Of a stretch of 64,000 nucleotides of DNA, positions 1-7,503 are shown piece after piece. The DNA is taken from positions 1,488,001-1,552,000 of the forward strand of contig NZ_CP146612.1 of the NCBI RefSeq assembly GCF_037094495.1. Direction: 5' to 3'. The translations under genes and the position numbers were made by a program. The first letter of the stretch is position 1; every line of letters begins with the position of its first letter. The stretch comes from Dehalogenimonas sp. W. GTDB lineage: Bacteria; Chloroflexota; Dehalococcoidia; Dehalococcoidales; Dehalococcoidaceae. The notes beneath the pieces were generated by a model. The model saw nothing but the letters and a program-made list of their open reading frames with translations, ran no database searches and was not told the DNA's origin.

Positions 1-511
1 CCAGAGCAGCTAAAATGCCGATGCCGGCGCCACTGATAATATCCAGAGGGTAATACATCCCGGCATATATTCTGGCGAATGAATGTACTCCTGCGATCAG
101 GAAAAAGAAATTTCCTGCTTTGCGGTTTCCTAACCAGACCGCAGCAGCAACAGCGAACAGAATAGCCGCTGAATTAGCCGGAAAAGAAGAGTCAGTCGGT
201 TGATACAGCAACACGTTTATCGGCAGCTCGTCAAAAGGGCGGGGCCGGAAGATAACCAGATTTAGTAAACTGACCAGTCCGGTCCCGATACCCAGTGCAG
301 CCATGGCTTGAAGAGTCAGTTTCTGGTTGGTCAGACGTTGCCGTGGCTCAGAAGCGGACAACCAAAGAAAAACCAATCCCAAGTTGGTGCTGATCAACAG
401 AAAATAATCATTAGCCAATCCCTTAAACAATTCGTCCAAAATTCGGATATATCCGACCAGGGAATTGATGGCCTGTACCACCGCCTGGTCAAAATGAATC
501 AGGTTCTCCAA
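1..511 (-). CDS. PAP2-superfamily membrane protein lacking the catalytic histidines (3' end off the window)
   Basis: About 170 residues are visible and the C-terminus lies beyond the window edge. The reading frame carries the layout of a PAP2/undecaprenyl-pyrophosphatase-type membrane phosphatase: hydrophobic helices, an FRPRPF segment matching the RP of motif 1, SFPANSA where motif 2 should read PSGH or PSNH, and ARIYAGMYYPLD where motif 3 should read R-x5-H-x3-D. Both catalytic histidines are replaced (Ser and Tyr) and the motif 1 lysine is not evident, so phosphatase activity is doubtful; a lipid-binding or structural role is possible. The start is taken as TTG at 511, because AGGA sits 7 nt upstream; it overlaps the stop of the preceding gene by 13 nt, which suggests translational coupling. 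Confidence 0.7.
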   Translation of the reverse strand, partial: MENLIHFDQAVVQAINSLVGYIRILDELFKGLANDYFLLISTNLGLVFLWLSASEPRQRLTNQKLTLQAMAALGIGTGLVSLLNLVIFRPRPFDELPINVLLYQPTDSSFPANSAAILFAVAAAVWLGNRKAGNFFFLIAGVHSFARIYAGMYYPLDIISGAGIGILAAL

Positions 512-888
512 TATCGTATCCTGATCGCCTGGAAGAAGGTCATCTGCTTTAGGGATTCAATCCCGTTGACTATGGTGCCAACCGGGGGAGTGAACTTAGG
601 GTGATTCACCAGGGACGACATGATAAATGTAAATGACCCGGCTGACAAAACAGCCAGACTGAATAGTCCGGCCTGTTGGGCGCCTTCAATAATTCCGGTC
701 GGATTCCGGGCATTCCAGGTAAAAAACAGCACTGCCGGTATTACCAGAGCAACGATGGAGGTGATGCTATTGAACAGCCGATTTTGACTGAATAGCAAGC
801 CGAGAAGACCACTTCTGATGGCGGCCAGTTGAATAACCGCAACTGTGGCGATAAGACTGGACAGAAAGTATTCAACAGAGAGGGTCAT
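499..888 (-). CDS. Small hypothetical membrane protein
   Basis: A 129-residue protein with about four hydrophobic stretches (near the N-terminus, around residues 40-60 and around 75-95) and a polar tail rich in aromatic and basic residues. I do not recognise a family. The ATG at 888 is chosen over upstream in-frame codons because GAGG lies 6 nt before it and because the upstream frame overlaps another gene. It sits between the HNH-like gene and the PAP2-like gene on the same strand, overlapping the latter by 13 nt, so it probably works with the PAP2 protein at the membrane. Coding status is inferred from the good Shine-Dalgarno and tight packing. Confidence 0.6.
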   Translation of the reverse strand: MTLSVEYFLSSLIATVAVIQLAAIRSGLLGLLFSQNRLFNSITSIVALVIPAVLFFTWNARNPTGIIEGAQQAGLFSLAVLSAGSFTFIMSSLVNHPKFTPPVGTIVNGIESLKQMTFFQAIRIRYWRT

Positions 889-931
889 AAAGTGCCTCGC
901 GCGTGAATTGGAATAAAAGTTGAAAGGGGTA

Positions 932-1159
932 TCACCCGGAGTTGTTGCAAAACCAGCAGATAACTTCGCAATCATCAACGCTCTTGGTGAATTTACCGCT
1001 CTTGCTGGCCGCGACCCAGCCACCGGGCCCACTTTCAGCCCGCCGTTCCCAGACCAGCGGACGATTACAGCGTCCGAAGTGCTGGTGGGTGCCCCGAGCG
1101 CACTCACATCTACCCGAAGACCTGATCCATGCCTGTTGAATAATGCCGGTGGAAAACAT
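932..1159 (-). CDS. Small HNH-like zinc-binding protein with degenerate active site
   Basis: A 75-residue protein resembling small HNH-endonuclease-like proteins: GRCECAR, then GRCNRPLVWE, then DDCEVICWFC, giving the cysteine spacing expected for a structural zinc. In active members of this group, as I remember them, a WEAHH segment supplies the catalytic histidines; here the equivalent stretch reads GGWVAAS, so nuclease activity is probably lost. The ATG at 1159 is used because an upstream in-frame TTG directly abuts the -10 box and would lie outside the transcript. A GGGGA 11 nt upstream is a poor ribosome site. First gene of the left-edge operon. Family assignment comes from the motif pattern only. 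Confidence 0.55.
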   Translation of the reverse strand: MFSTGIIQQAWIRSSGRCECARGTHQHFGRCNRPLVWERRAESGPGGWVAASKSGKFTKSVDDCEVICWFCNNSG

Positions 1160-1186
1160 TGGCCGCCAATTCCCCAGTTTTGGCAA

Positions 1187-1214
1187 ATTATAACACCTGA
1201 GCCGGATTTTGCAA
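1187..1214 (-). promoter_or_regulatory. Sigma-70-type promoter of the HNH-like/PAP2 operon
   Basis: Reading the minus strand, TTGCAA (1209-1214) and TATAAT (1187-1192) are separated by 16 nt. Transcription would start near 1180, about 20 nt before the HNH-like ATG. No other gene lies between, so it should drive the three-gene unit running to the left edge. Confidence 0.65.
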
Positions 1215-1332
1215 TCACCCGGATTATTCAGCTTGTGATGAGTCTCACCGAAGCAGTTTCCACTGCTCCGCAGTTTGTGTTAAAATCGCGTCAATACACG
1301 AATAAAAAGCTTCAATAAGGCGAGGGAATAAT

Positions 1333-2502
1333 ATGAAATTAATGGTTGTGGGCTGCGGGCAGTGCGGCGGTCGTATTGCCGACCAGTTTTCTAAATTAAA
1401 CCGGGTTGCCCATGTGCGTCGGGGTGTGGATATCGCCACCAATGTGGTCGCAGTAAATTCGGACGTGGCCGATCTTTCCGGGTTGGAGCATATCCGGGCT
1501 GATTACCAGCACCGGATTCTCATCGGTTCTCAAAAGACGTCCGGTCACGGTGTTGGTAAGATCAACGAGATGGGAGCTGAAATTGCTCGTGACGACGGCG
1601 ATAAACTGATTGAGGCAATCAAAAACACCCCTAATTTTGGGGAAACCGACGCCTTTCTGCTGATCGCCGGCGCCGCCGGTGGTACCGGTTCCGGTTCCAT
1701 TTCGGTGCTGTCTCAGCAGATTAAGGAAAGATTTCCGGAAAAGCCGGTATATAACATGCTGGTTTTGCCCTTCGCCTACGAAGAGGCGACTGAGGAACGC
1801 TCGGTTTTCAATGTCGGTATCTGCCTGAAATCCTGCTATCTGGTGGCCGACGCGATATTCCTGGTGGACAACCAGCGGTTTATTAAAGCCAGCCACTCAC
1901 TAAGAGCGAATCTGGATAAGATTAACTATCACATGGTCAAACCGTTTTATAATTTATTATGTGCCGGAGAAGAAAAGAATTCCAAGTATATCGGTTCTAA
2001 AGTAATGGACGGTGGTGATATCATTCAAACGCTGTCCGGTTGGACGGTTATCGGCTTCGGACAGGCCAAGACGCCGAATCTGCGTTTTAGCCGAAATGCT
2101 GATTTCCGGGAACAAAGCAGTGAAGTCCGGAAAGGCGCTGAGGCGATAAACGCTGCGCTGGCCGACTTGTCATTGCGGTGCAACCCGACTGATGCCAAGC
2201 GGGGTCTGTATCTGCTGACCGCCGCTCAGGCGGATATGAGCATGGACCTGATCAATGAGATGTCCGGCGCTCTGAAAGGGATGGCCACTGAGGCCACCAT
2301 CCGTACCGGCGATTATCCGCGCGGCGACAAGACGCTTGACGTTACCGTGGTGCTGTCCGAACTGGTTAATTCCAGCCGGGTGATGGATTACTTCAGCAAG
2401 ACCATCAGCTATATTAACAATTCCCGTCGCCGTCAGTCCGGTCTGGAGTATGGTTTCCGCGGTGTGGAAGACTCCTTCAAGGATATTCCTTCACTTTTGT
2501 AG
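1333..2502 (+). CDS. Tubulin/FtsZ-superfamily GTPase (CetZ-like)
   Basis: A 389-residue GTPase of the tubulin/FtsZ superfamily that should polymerise in a GTP-dependent manner. The N-terminal nucleotide loop reads GCGQCGG (residues 7-13), closer to tubulin/CetZ GQCG than to bacterial FtsZ GGGG. The tubulin signature loop is GAAGGTGSG (113-121), and the T7 hydrolysis loop keeps an Asp pair at D226 and D229 (DGGD) before a GWTVIGFG segment that aligns with FtsZ helix 8. There is no FtsA- or SepF-binding C-terminal tail motif and no fts gene nearby, so it is probably not the division FtsZ. GAGGG lies 7 nt before the ATG. It ends at a terminator shared with a convergent coiled-coil gene. Its specific function is unknown. 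Confidence 0.85.
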   Translation: MKLMVVGCGQCGGRIADQFSKLNRVAHVRRGVDIATNVVAVNSDVADLSGLEHIRADYQHRILIGSQKTSGHGVGKINEMGAEIARDDGDKLIEAIKNTPNFGETDAFLLIAGAAGGTGSGSISVLSQQIKERFPEKPVYNMLVLPFAYEEATEERSVFNVGICLKSCYLVADAIFLVDNQRFIKASHSLRANLDKINYHMVKPFYNLLCAGEEKNSKYIGSKVMDGGDIIQTLSGWTVIGFGQAKTPNLRFSRNADFREQSSEVRKGAEAINAALADLSLRCNPTDAKRGLYLLTAAQADMSMDLINEMSGALKGMATEATIRTGDYPRGDKTLDVTVVLSELVNSSRVMDYFSKTISYINNSRRRQSGLEYGFRGVEDSFKDIPSLL

Positions 2503-2516
2503 TTTTCGCAGGCAAT

Positions 2517-2550
2517 AAAAAGGGGCTGGCGTTAAACGCCAGCCCCTTTT
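2517..2550. terminator. Bidirectional intrinsic terminator
   Basis: A near-perfect hairpin with GGGGCTGGCG and CGCCAGCCCC arms around TTAAA, flanked by A-runs on the left and T-runs on the right. It serves both the tubulin-like gene (ends 2502) and the convergent coiled-coil gene (ends 2570). Confidence 0.9.
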
Positions 2551-2569
2551 AGTGTTTTTTCAACGGTTA

Positions 2570-4843
2570 CTACTTGTCTTCCGGGGGTTCCGGCGGCAGA
2601 TTTTTGGCCTCTTTAAACATCTGCTCCAGCATCTCCATCCGGCTTTTCATGGTCTCACGCGGCGGCGGGGGCGCCTCCTCTTCGGGGGCTGCTTTTGCTG
2701 TTGGAGCTGGTTCCGGCTGGGGTTCGGCCAGTGGCGACGGACGACGGGGTTTGGCTGCTATTTCAGAGGCGGGTTTTTTAAGTTCATCAGCAGTTTCAGC
2801 AATCAGCCATTTAGTCCCGCTACCGATATCCGTCGCGTTCTGGACAATTTCCTGAAAAGTGCTGATCCAGGAACGGGCAGCCTCCTGGGCGGCGCGGCGA
2901 GCGGCTTTGACAGCATCCCGGGCGGCCCTGGTGGAAGCTTCACTGGCTTGTTTAGCCTCTTCAATGAGTTCCTGCATACGTTCAATGGTTGCCTGGGAAG
3001 CCGCGGCGGAATTTTCGGCCATCTCTCGGGTCGTTCGGCTTTGCTCCTCAATAGCCTGGATATGTGATTTGGTTTCTTCCATCCAGGTAGAAACCGTCTG
3101 TTTGGCATCTTCGGTCATTCGGAAGACCCGGTCCATGGCTTCCTGGGCTGTCTTACGGGCGGCCTCGGCGGATTGGACAGCAGCCTTGCCCGCTTCATCA
3201 GCTTTGGCGGCTGCTTCTCTGGCATTGTTACCCGCAGCTTCCGCGGCCTGCCGGGCAGAGCGTCCGGCTTCTTCAGCCCTGGCGATAGCCTCGGCAGCCA
3301 GTTTGACGCAATTCTCACTGGCCAGTTCTGAGCTTTTGACTGCATTCTCGCTGGCGTCCATTGCCATTCTGGTGGCCTTTTCCGAGGCTTCTCTGGCTTC
3401 ATGTCCGGCACTTTCGGCCCGTTGAACAGCCTGTTGAGAAAGCGCAGCGGCGCGTTCCCCAGCTGCCTGAGCAGACAAAGAGATTTCTTCGGCGGTCTTG
3501 ATGGCCTTTTCATAATTTTTGGAATAACCAGCGATAGAGGTTTCGGTCTGTTTGGCCAGTGTCTCGGCCCGTTTGATAATATCCCGGGTTTTAACTTCTA
3601 CCACTTCGGCAGCTTTTTTGGCCTCCGTGGCAGCTAATTCCGCACCGGCGACACCGGCCGCGGCCAGTTCGGCCTTTGAGGCGGCATCAGCAGCCATATT
3701 CCTGGCGGTTTCAGCAGCCTGGGTGACGGCGGCAGTAGCTGTTTCAGCTCTGGCGATAGCTGCCTGGGAGGCCTCAATGCTGGATTGGGATGCCGTCTCA
3801 GCGGCTTTGATAGCCTTGTTGGAAGTCTCAACCGATAAACGGGAAGCCTGCTCTGCTGCTTCTTTGGCGGCCTCGCCGGCGGTTTTGGCTAATTCGGCAG
3901 CCTGCTGGGAAATACTGACGGCCTTTTCTCCGGCAGCTTTGGCTTCAGCGGCCGCATCGTTGGCGGTTTTTACCGCCTTATCGTAAGCGGCGGTGTAGGA
4001 GGAGGCTGATTCATGAATCTGACGGGCAATCGCCTCGGCCTGCTGCACAGCCTCCGACGCCTGCTGTTCCGCGGTGGCGACAGCTTTGGCAGCTTCAGAT
4101 GCGGCATCGTCCAGCGCCTGTTTGGTCCTGGTGACGGTGGTATCGGTAAAACTGCGAGTCTGTTCAGCGATGGTATCGGTATTTTTGCGGGCCTCGGCAA
4201 CCAGAGATGCTACATCTCGTTGTGCCTGGGCAATCACGCTGGCAACCTTTTCTTGGGTTCTGGCAACCGCCTCAGTGGCTTCCTGGGCGTTCTCTTGGGC
4301 GTCAGTCCGGGCATTTTCAGCCGCGGCCATAGCTTCTTTGGACGTAGCCAGGGCACGCGATGATTCCTCGGCGATGGTTTTCGCGGCTGCTTGAGCCTCC
4401 TTCAAAGCCTGTTGCGCCTCCCGGTTGGCGGCAGCTATTTCATCCTTTAACTCTTTGACCGTGGTTTCGGCTTTTTTAGAGGCATCCCGGTAGGCGCGGT
4501 TGAGTTCGTCAGCACCGGTCCCGGCGGCAGCAATGGCATTTTCGGCTTTGCGGAGGGCCTCTTCAAAAGCACGAGAGCCTTTTTCGTTCGCGTCCTGTGA
4601 TTTTTGGGCGGCCTCTTCCGCCAGGCTGATAGCCTTGTCGTAGTTTTTGGCATAATTACGAGCGGCGTCGCCGGCGGCTTTCACCGCTTTATCCGCTTGC
4701 TTAACGGCTTCCTGGGCCTGCCGTTCGGCATTATCCACAATGGTGCGGGCGGTGCGGGCGATGTCACTGGCCTCTTTCATCGCCTCTTTGGCGGCATTGA
4801 CTGACATTTCGCCTTTGGCCTGGAGATCATCTTTTTCCGACAT
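2570..4843 (-). CDS. Giant alanine-rich coiled-coil protein with proline-free rod
   Basis: A 757-residue protein composed almost entirely of Ala, Glu, Lys, Gln and Ser in heptad/hendecad-like helical patterns. Residues 1-690 contain no proline, implying a very long helix or coiled coil; there is a single Cys (512). A proline-rich linker (about 691-730) and a short amphipathic C-terminal helix follow. Three internal copies of a tyrosine-marked unit occur: NYAKNYDKA (63), SYTAAYDKA (282) and GYSKNYEKA (439). No signal peptide or membrane segment, so it should be cytosolic. GAGAGG lies 5-6 nt before the ATG and it has its own strong promoter. It could be a cytoskeletal rod, a nucleoid-associated filament or a structural scaffold; no enzymatic domain is visible. 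Confidence 0.8.
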   Translation of the reverse strand: MSEKDDLQAKGEMSVNAAKEAMKEASDIARTARTIVDNAERQAQEAVKQADKAVKAAGDAARNYAKNYDKAISLAEEAAQKSQDANEKGSRAFEEALRKAENAIAAAGTGADELNRAYRDASKKAETTVKELKDEIAAANREAQQALKEAQAAAKTIAEESSRALATSKEAMAAAENARTDAQENAQEATEAVARTQEKVASVIAQAQRDVASLVAEARKNTDTIAEQTRSFTDTTVTRTKQALDDAASEAAKAVATAEQQASEAVQQAEAIARQIHESASSYTAAYDKAVKTANDAAAEAKAAGEKAVSISQQAAELAKTAGEAAKEAAEQASRLSVETSNKAIKAAETASQSSIEASQAAIARAETATAAVTQAAETARNMAADAASKAELAAAGVAGAELAATEAKKAAEVVEVKTRDIIKRAETLAKQTETSIAGYSKNYEKAIKTAEEISLSAQAAGERAAALSQQAVQRAESAGHEAREASEKATRMAMDASENAVKSSELASENCVKLAAEAIARAEEAGRSARQAAEAAGNNAREAAAKADEAGKAAVQSAEAARKTAQEAMDRVFRMTEDAKQTVSTWMEETKSHIQAIEEQSRTTREMAENSAAASQATIERMQELIEEAKQASEASTRAARDAVKAARRAAQEAARSWISTFQEIVQNATDIGSGTKWLIAETADELKKPASEIAAKPRRPSPLAEPQPEPAPTAKAAPEEEAPPPPRETMKSRMEMLEQMFKEAKNLPPEPPEDK

Positions 4844-4887
4844 GGCAACCTCTCGTCAAGAATGTTAAATTTATTCAGCCGGGGGTA

Positions 4888-4916
4888 ATTGTAACTGAGG
4901 GTAAATGCGTTGGCAA
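4888..4916 (-). promoter_or_regulatory. Strong promoter of the coiled-coil gene
   Basis: On the minus strand TTGCCA (4911-4916) and TACAAT (4888-4893) are spaced by exactly 17 nt, about 45 nt before the coiled-coil ATG. It lies just past the rlmN stop, so the gene is transcribed separately from rlmN. Confidence 0.65.
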
Positions 4917-4938
4917 ACAGGAGACGACGAAACCGCTT

Positions 4939-5994
4939 TTAAGCCTGACGGCGGCGTAACTGACCGCAGGCGGCGTCAATATCAGCGCCCCGGCGGAGAC
5001 GCGCCGTGACGGCGATGCCGTGATTTTCCAACAGGTGTTGAAAAGCCCTGACGTGAATCGCCGGTGAAGATTTGAAGGGAATATCATCCACGGGGTTAAA
5101 AGGAATCAGATTGACGTGGCAATTCAAGCCCTTCAACAGTTTTGCCAGTTGGAGAGCATCGTCCGGGCGGTCATTAACACCAGCCAGCAGACAGTATTCA
5201 AACGTCAGGCGGCGGCCGGTAGCAACCAGGTATTCCTGAGCGGCGCTGATGATTTCTGCCAGATTGTGTTTCCAACCGGGAATCAGCTGCCGGCGCAAAT
5301 CGTCGTCCGCGGCATGCAGGGAAACGGCGAGGGTAACCGGTAATTCTTCCTGTGCCAGTCGCCGGATACCGGCAACGTGCCCGATAGTGCTGATGGTCAG
5401 GTGTCGGGCGCTGATACCCATTTCCTGGCTGAGCAGGCGCAGGGCTTTAACGACAGCTTCGTAATTCAACAAGGGCTCACCCATACCCATGAAGGTAACG
5501 TGATCCACGGTCTGATTTGGGTTTACCGGAGATTCGGAGAAGGATGTATTGACCGCTAAAACCTGGTCAACAATCTCCCCGGCACTTAGATTTCGCTGGA
5601 ATCCGCTAAGGCCGGTGGCGCAAAAGGCACAACCAACGGGACATCCTGCCTGTGTGGACACACAACAGGACCGGCGTTCCGAATAGGGCAGTCCGACAGT
5701 TTCCACCTGGGCGCCATCAGCCATTTCCAGCAGCAGTTTAACAGTGCCGTCAGCACTATGCTGTCGGGTGATTATCGTGGAACGGCCGGGAGTATATTCC
5801 TTCGCCAGTTTCAACCGGAAGGATGCCGGCAGGTTGGACATGGCGGAAAAGTCCGCAGCCCCTCGCCGGTACAGCCATTCGGCCAGCTGGTTACCGCGAA
5901 AGGCCGGTTCACCCAGGGTAACGGCCACCCCCCGCAGCTCTTCGGTATTCAGGCCGATCAGCGATTTGAAGGGATAATCTGTCGCGTTGGTCAT
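4939..5994 (-). CDS. rlmN: Dual-specificity 23S rRNA/tRNA adenine-C2 methyltransferase RlmN
   Basis: Radical-SAM enzyme that methylates C2 of A2503 in 23S rRNA and A37 in tRNA. The CxxxCxxC cluster motif is C118-C122-C125 within GCPVGCAFC, followed by the FMGMGEPLLN and HLTIST segments typical of RlmN. C343 in the C-terminal AACGQL is the expected methyl-carrying cysteine. The 351-residue length is normal. The ATG at 5994 is preferred; an upstream TTG would overlap cobB by 4 nt but gives an unusual N-terminus. No good Shine-Dalgarno precedes either, so translation may be coupled to cobB, which ends 23 nt upstream. Confidence 0.93.
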   Translation of the reverse strand: MTNATDYPFKSLIGLNTEELRGVAVTLGEPAFRGNQLAEWLYRRGAADFSAMSNLPASFRLKLAKEYTPGRSTIITRQHSADGTVKLLLEMADGAQVETVGLPYSERRSCCVSTQAGCPVGCAFCATGLSGFQRNLSAGEIVDQVLAVNTSFSESPVNPNQTVDHVTFMGMGEPLLNYEAVVKALRLLSQEMGISARHLTISTIGHVAGIRRLAQEELPVTLAVSLHAADDDLRRQLIPGWKHNLAEIISAAQEYLVATGRRLTFEYCLLAGVNDRPDDALQLAKLLKGLNCHVNLIPFNPVDDIPFKSSPAIHVRAFQHLLENHGIAVTARLRRGADIDAACGQLRRRQA

Positions 5995-6017
5995 AACGGA
6001 ATTATTTTTACAGCGGC

Positions 6018-7394
6018 TCAAGACCGGGCGCAGCGGTCAACAAAATGCTTCGCCATCCGGGCATCGCTGCCGAAGTGAAGATGAAGATAGCTGGCCAGTA
6101 AATTGTTACCGGGGCCCAGGACAAAGCCCTCCAATTGCTTTTTAGGTTCAACAACATGGTAGGCGGCTGAGTTCTCATCCGGCGTATCAAGGTGAGACCA
6201 ATGAAACATATGTCCGCGAAGTTGTTGCCCACGCTCAGCAACCGGTGATTCTTTGAGAACCTCAGCTTCGGTATACCCCAGCCGCTGTAATTTGCCCTGC
6301 ATGCGGCAAAGACCGGGCAGCAGGCCGATCATATCATGGGATTGGCCTTCAAAATCAACGATTCCCTGCGTCAGGTACATCAGACCGCCGCATTCGGCAT
6401 AAACCGGCAAACCGGCGGCCACCGCTGCCTTGATGGACTCTTTCATTGACGTGTTGTCTTCAAGTTCTTTAAGGAAGACCTCAGGGAAGCCGCCGCCAAT
6501 ATAAACACCTTCAGTTCCTGCCGGCAGGGAGGTGTCGGCGACCGGGCTGAAGTAAGTAATTTCAGCGCCCCAGGCACGCAGCAGCTCAATATTAGCCTGG
6601 TAGTAAAAATTAAAAGCTTCATCTTTGGCGACGGCCATGCGGCAGCGGACCGGCTGCGGGTCGGCCGGAAAAAGTACTGGAGTTTCCGGCGGGTAAAATT
6701 CCGGGGCTTGTCCGGCGATTTCAATCAGGCGGTCCAGGTCAATGGTGCTCTCAATAAGGTCTCCAAGTTGGTCCAGAAAGCCGGAGTTGTCATTACGCTC
6801 AACCGCCGGCACCAGGCCCAGGTGGCGTTCCGGCAGGGTCAGCCCGGCATTTTTAGCCAGACTGCCGATGACGGGAATGCCGCAATTTTGTTCAATGGCC
6901 CCTTTTACGGTTTCCAGATGACTGGGGCTGCCGACCTGATTGAGGATGATGCCGGCGATTTTGACGTCCGGGTCATAATGAGCGAAGCCGTAAGCCAGGG
7001 CGGCGGCGCTCTGCCCCATTTTAGCCACGTTCAGAATCAGGATAACAGGTGAATCGGTGACTTTGGCGATATGGGCGGTTGAGCTGGTGCCGGCCGAAGC
7101 CCGATGGCCGTCAAAAAGACCCATGACACCTTCAATAATGGCTAAATCGCTGGTGCGGTTAAAATAGGCGAAGAGTTCTTTAACGTGGTCTTCCGGCAGC
7201 ATCCAGGTGTCAAGGTTATGACAGTCTCGGCCGGCGGCGATGCTCAGATAGCCGGGGTCAATATAGTCCGGCCCGCATTTGAAGGGCTGAACCTTAAGCG
7301 CCCGGCGCTTCAGGGCATAGGCGATGCCGGTAGCGATGGTGGTTTTCCCGACACCTGATGAGGTACCGGCGATGACGATGCGAGGAATTTTCAT
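6018..7394 (-). CDS. cobB: Cobyrinate a,c-diamide synthase CobB/CbiA
   Basis: ATP- and glutamine-dependent amidation of the a and c side chains of cobyrinate in cobalamin synthesis. The N-terminal P-loop reads GTSSGVGKTT, and the C-terminal class I glutamine amidotransferase domain has YAECGGLMYL with the nucleophilic Cys and a distal SYLHLHF histidine. 458 residues from ATG 7394, a usual length. An upstream TTG at 7445 would begin almost at the predicted transcription start and is rejected. No other corrinoid gene is visible here; in obligate organohalide respirers this family would act in corrinoid salvage or remodelling (inference). Co-transcribed with rlmN. Confidence 0.92.
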   Translation of the reverse strand: MKIPRIVIAGTSSGVGKTTIATGIAYALKRRALKVQPFKCGPDYIDPGYLSIAAGRDCHNLDTWMLPEDHVKELFAYFNRTSDLAIIEGVMGLFDGHRASAGTSSTAHIAKVTDSPVILILNVAKMGQSAAALAYGFAHYDPDVKIAGIILNQVGSPSHLETVKGAIEQNCGIPVIGSLAKNAGLTLPERHLGLVPAVERNDNSGFLDQLGDLIESTIDLDRLIEIAGQAPEFYPPETPVLFPADPQPVRCRMAVAKDEAFNFYYQANIELLRAWGAEITYFSPVADTSLPAGTEGVYIGGGFPEVFLKELEDNTSMKESIKAAVAAGLPVYAECGGLMYLTQGIVDFEGQSHDMIGLLPGLCRMQGKLQRLGYTEAEVLKESPVAERGQQLRGHMFHWSHLDTPDENSAAYHVVEPKKQLEGFVLGPGNNLLASYLHLHFGSDARMAKHFVDRCARS

Positions 7395-7459
7395 AATAAT
7401 CCGTACGGCGCTGATTAGCGGCACAAGCGCTGTCGCCTCAAACAATGAAACCAGAATGT

Positions 7460-7488
7460 ATTATAGGCAGATTACCGGCAATACTCAA
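7460..7488 (-). promoter_or_regulatory. Promoter of cobB-rlmN
   Basis: On the minus strand TTGAGT (7483-7488) and TATAAT (7460-7465) have a 17-nt spacer. The predicted start near 7453 gives a leader of about 60 nt before the cobB ATG. I saw no cobalamin riboswitch signature in that leader. Confidence 0.65.
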
Positions 7489-7503
7489 TGAATGCCGGCC
7501 GGT

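Noticed and set aside
890-1190. Structured ncRNA (CGGACG/CGTCCG and GCTGG/CCAGC pairings)
   Set aside because: The minus-strand frame there reads as an HNH-like protein, which explains the composition; no known RNA family signature (tmRNA, RNase P, SRP or riboswitch) was found.
1160-1218. N-terminal extension of the left-edge minus-strand frame (opening at 1218) and a TTG at 1186
   Set aside because: The -10 box and -35 lie at 1187-1214, so these codons are outside the transcript or directly at the -10.
920-1318. Long plus-strand opening opposite the HNH-like gene
   Set aside because: No Shine-Dalgarno or recognisable protein pattern, and it is antisense to a frame with the HNH cysteine pattern.
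4733-4741. DnaA-box-like TTATCCACA
   Set aside because: Single copy inside a coding gene with no origin features around it.
2574-4804. Several long openings opposite the coiled-coil gene
   Set aside because: They are shadows produced by the repetitive Ala/Glu/Lys codons; only the minus frame has a Shine-Dalgarno, promoter and helical pattern.
6018-7445. cobB starting at TTG 7445
   Set aside because: It would fall about 8 nt after the predicted transcription start and adds residues unlike the family; ATG 7394 fits.
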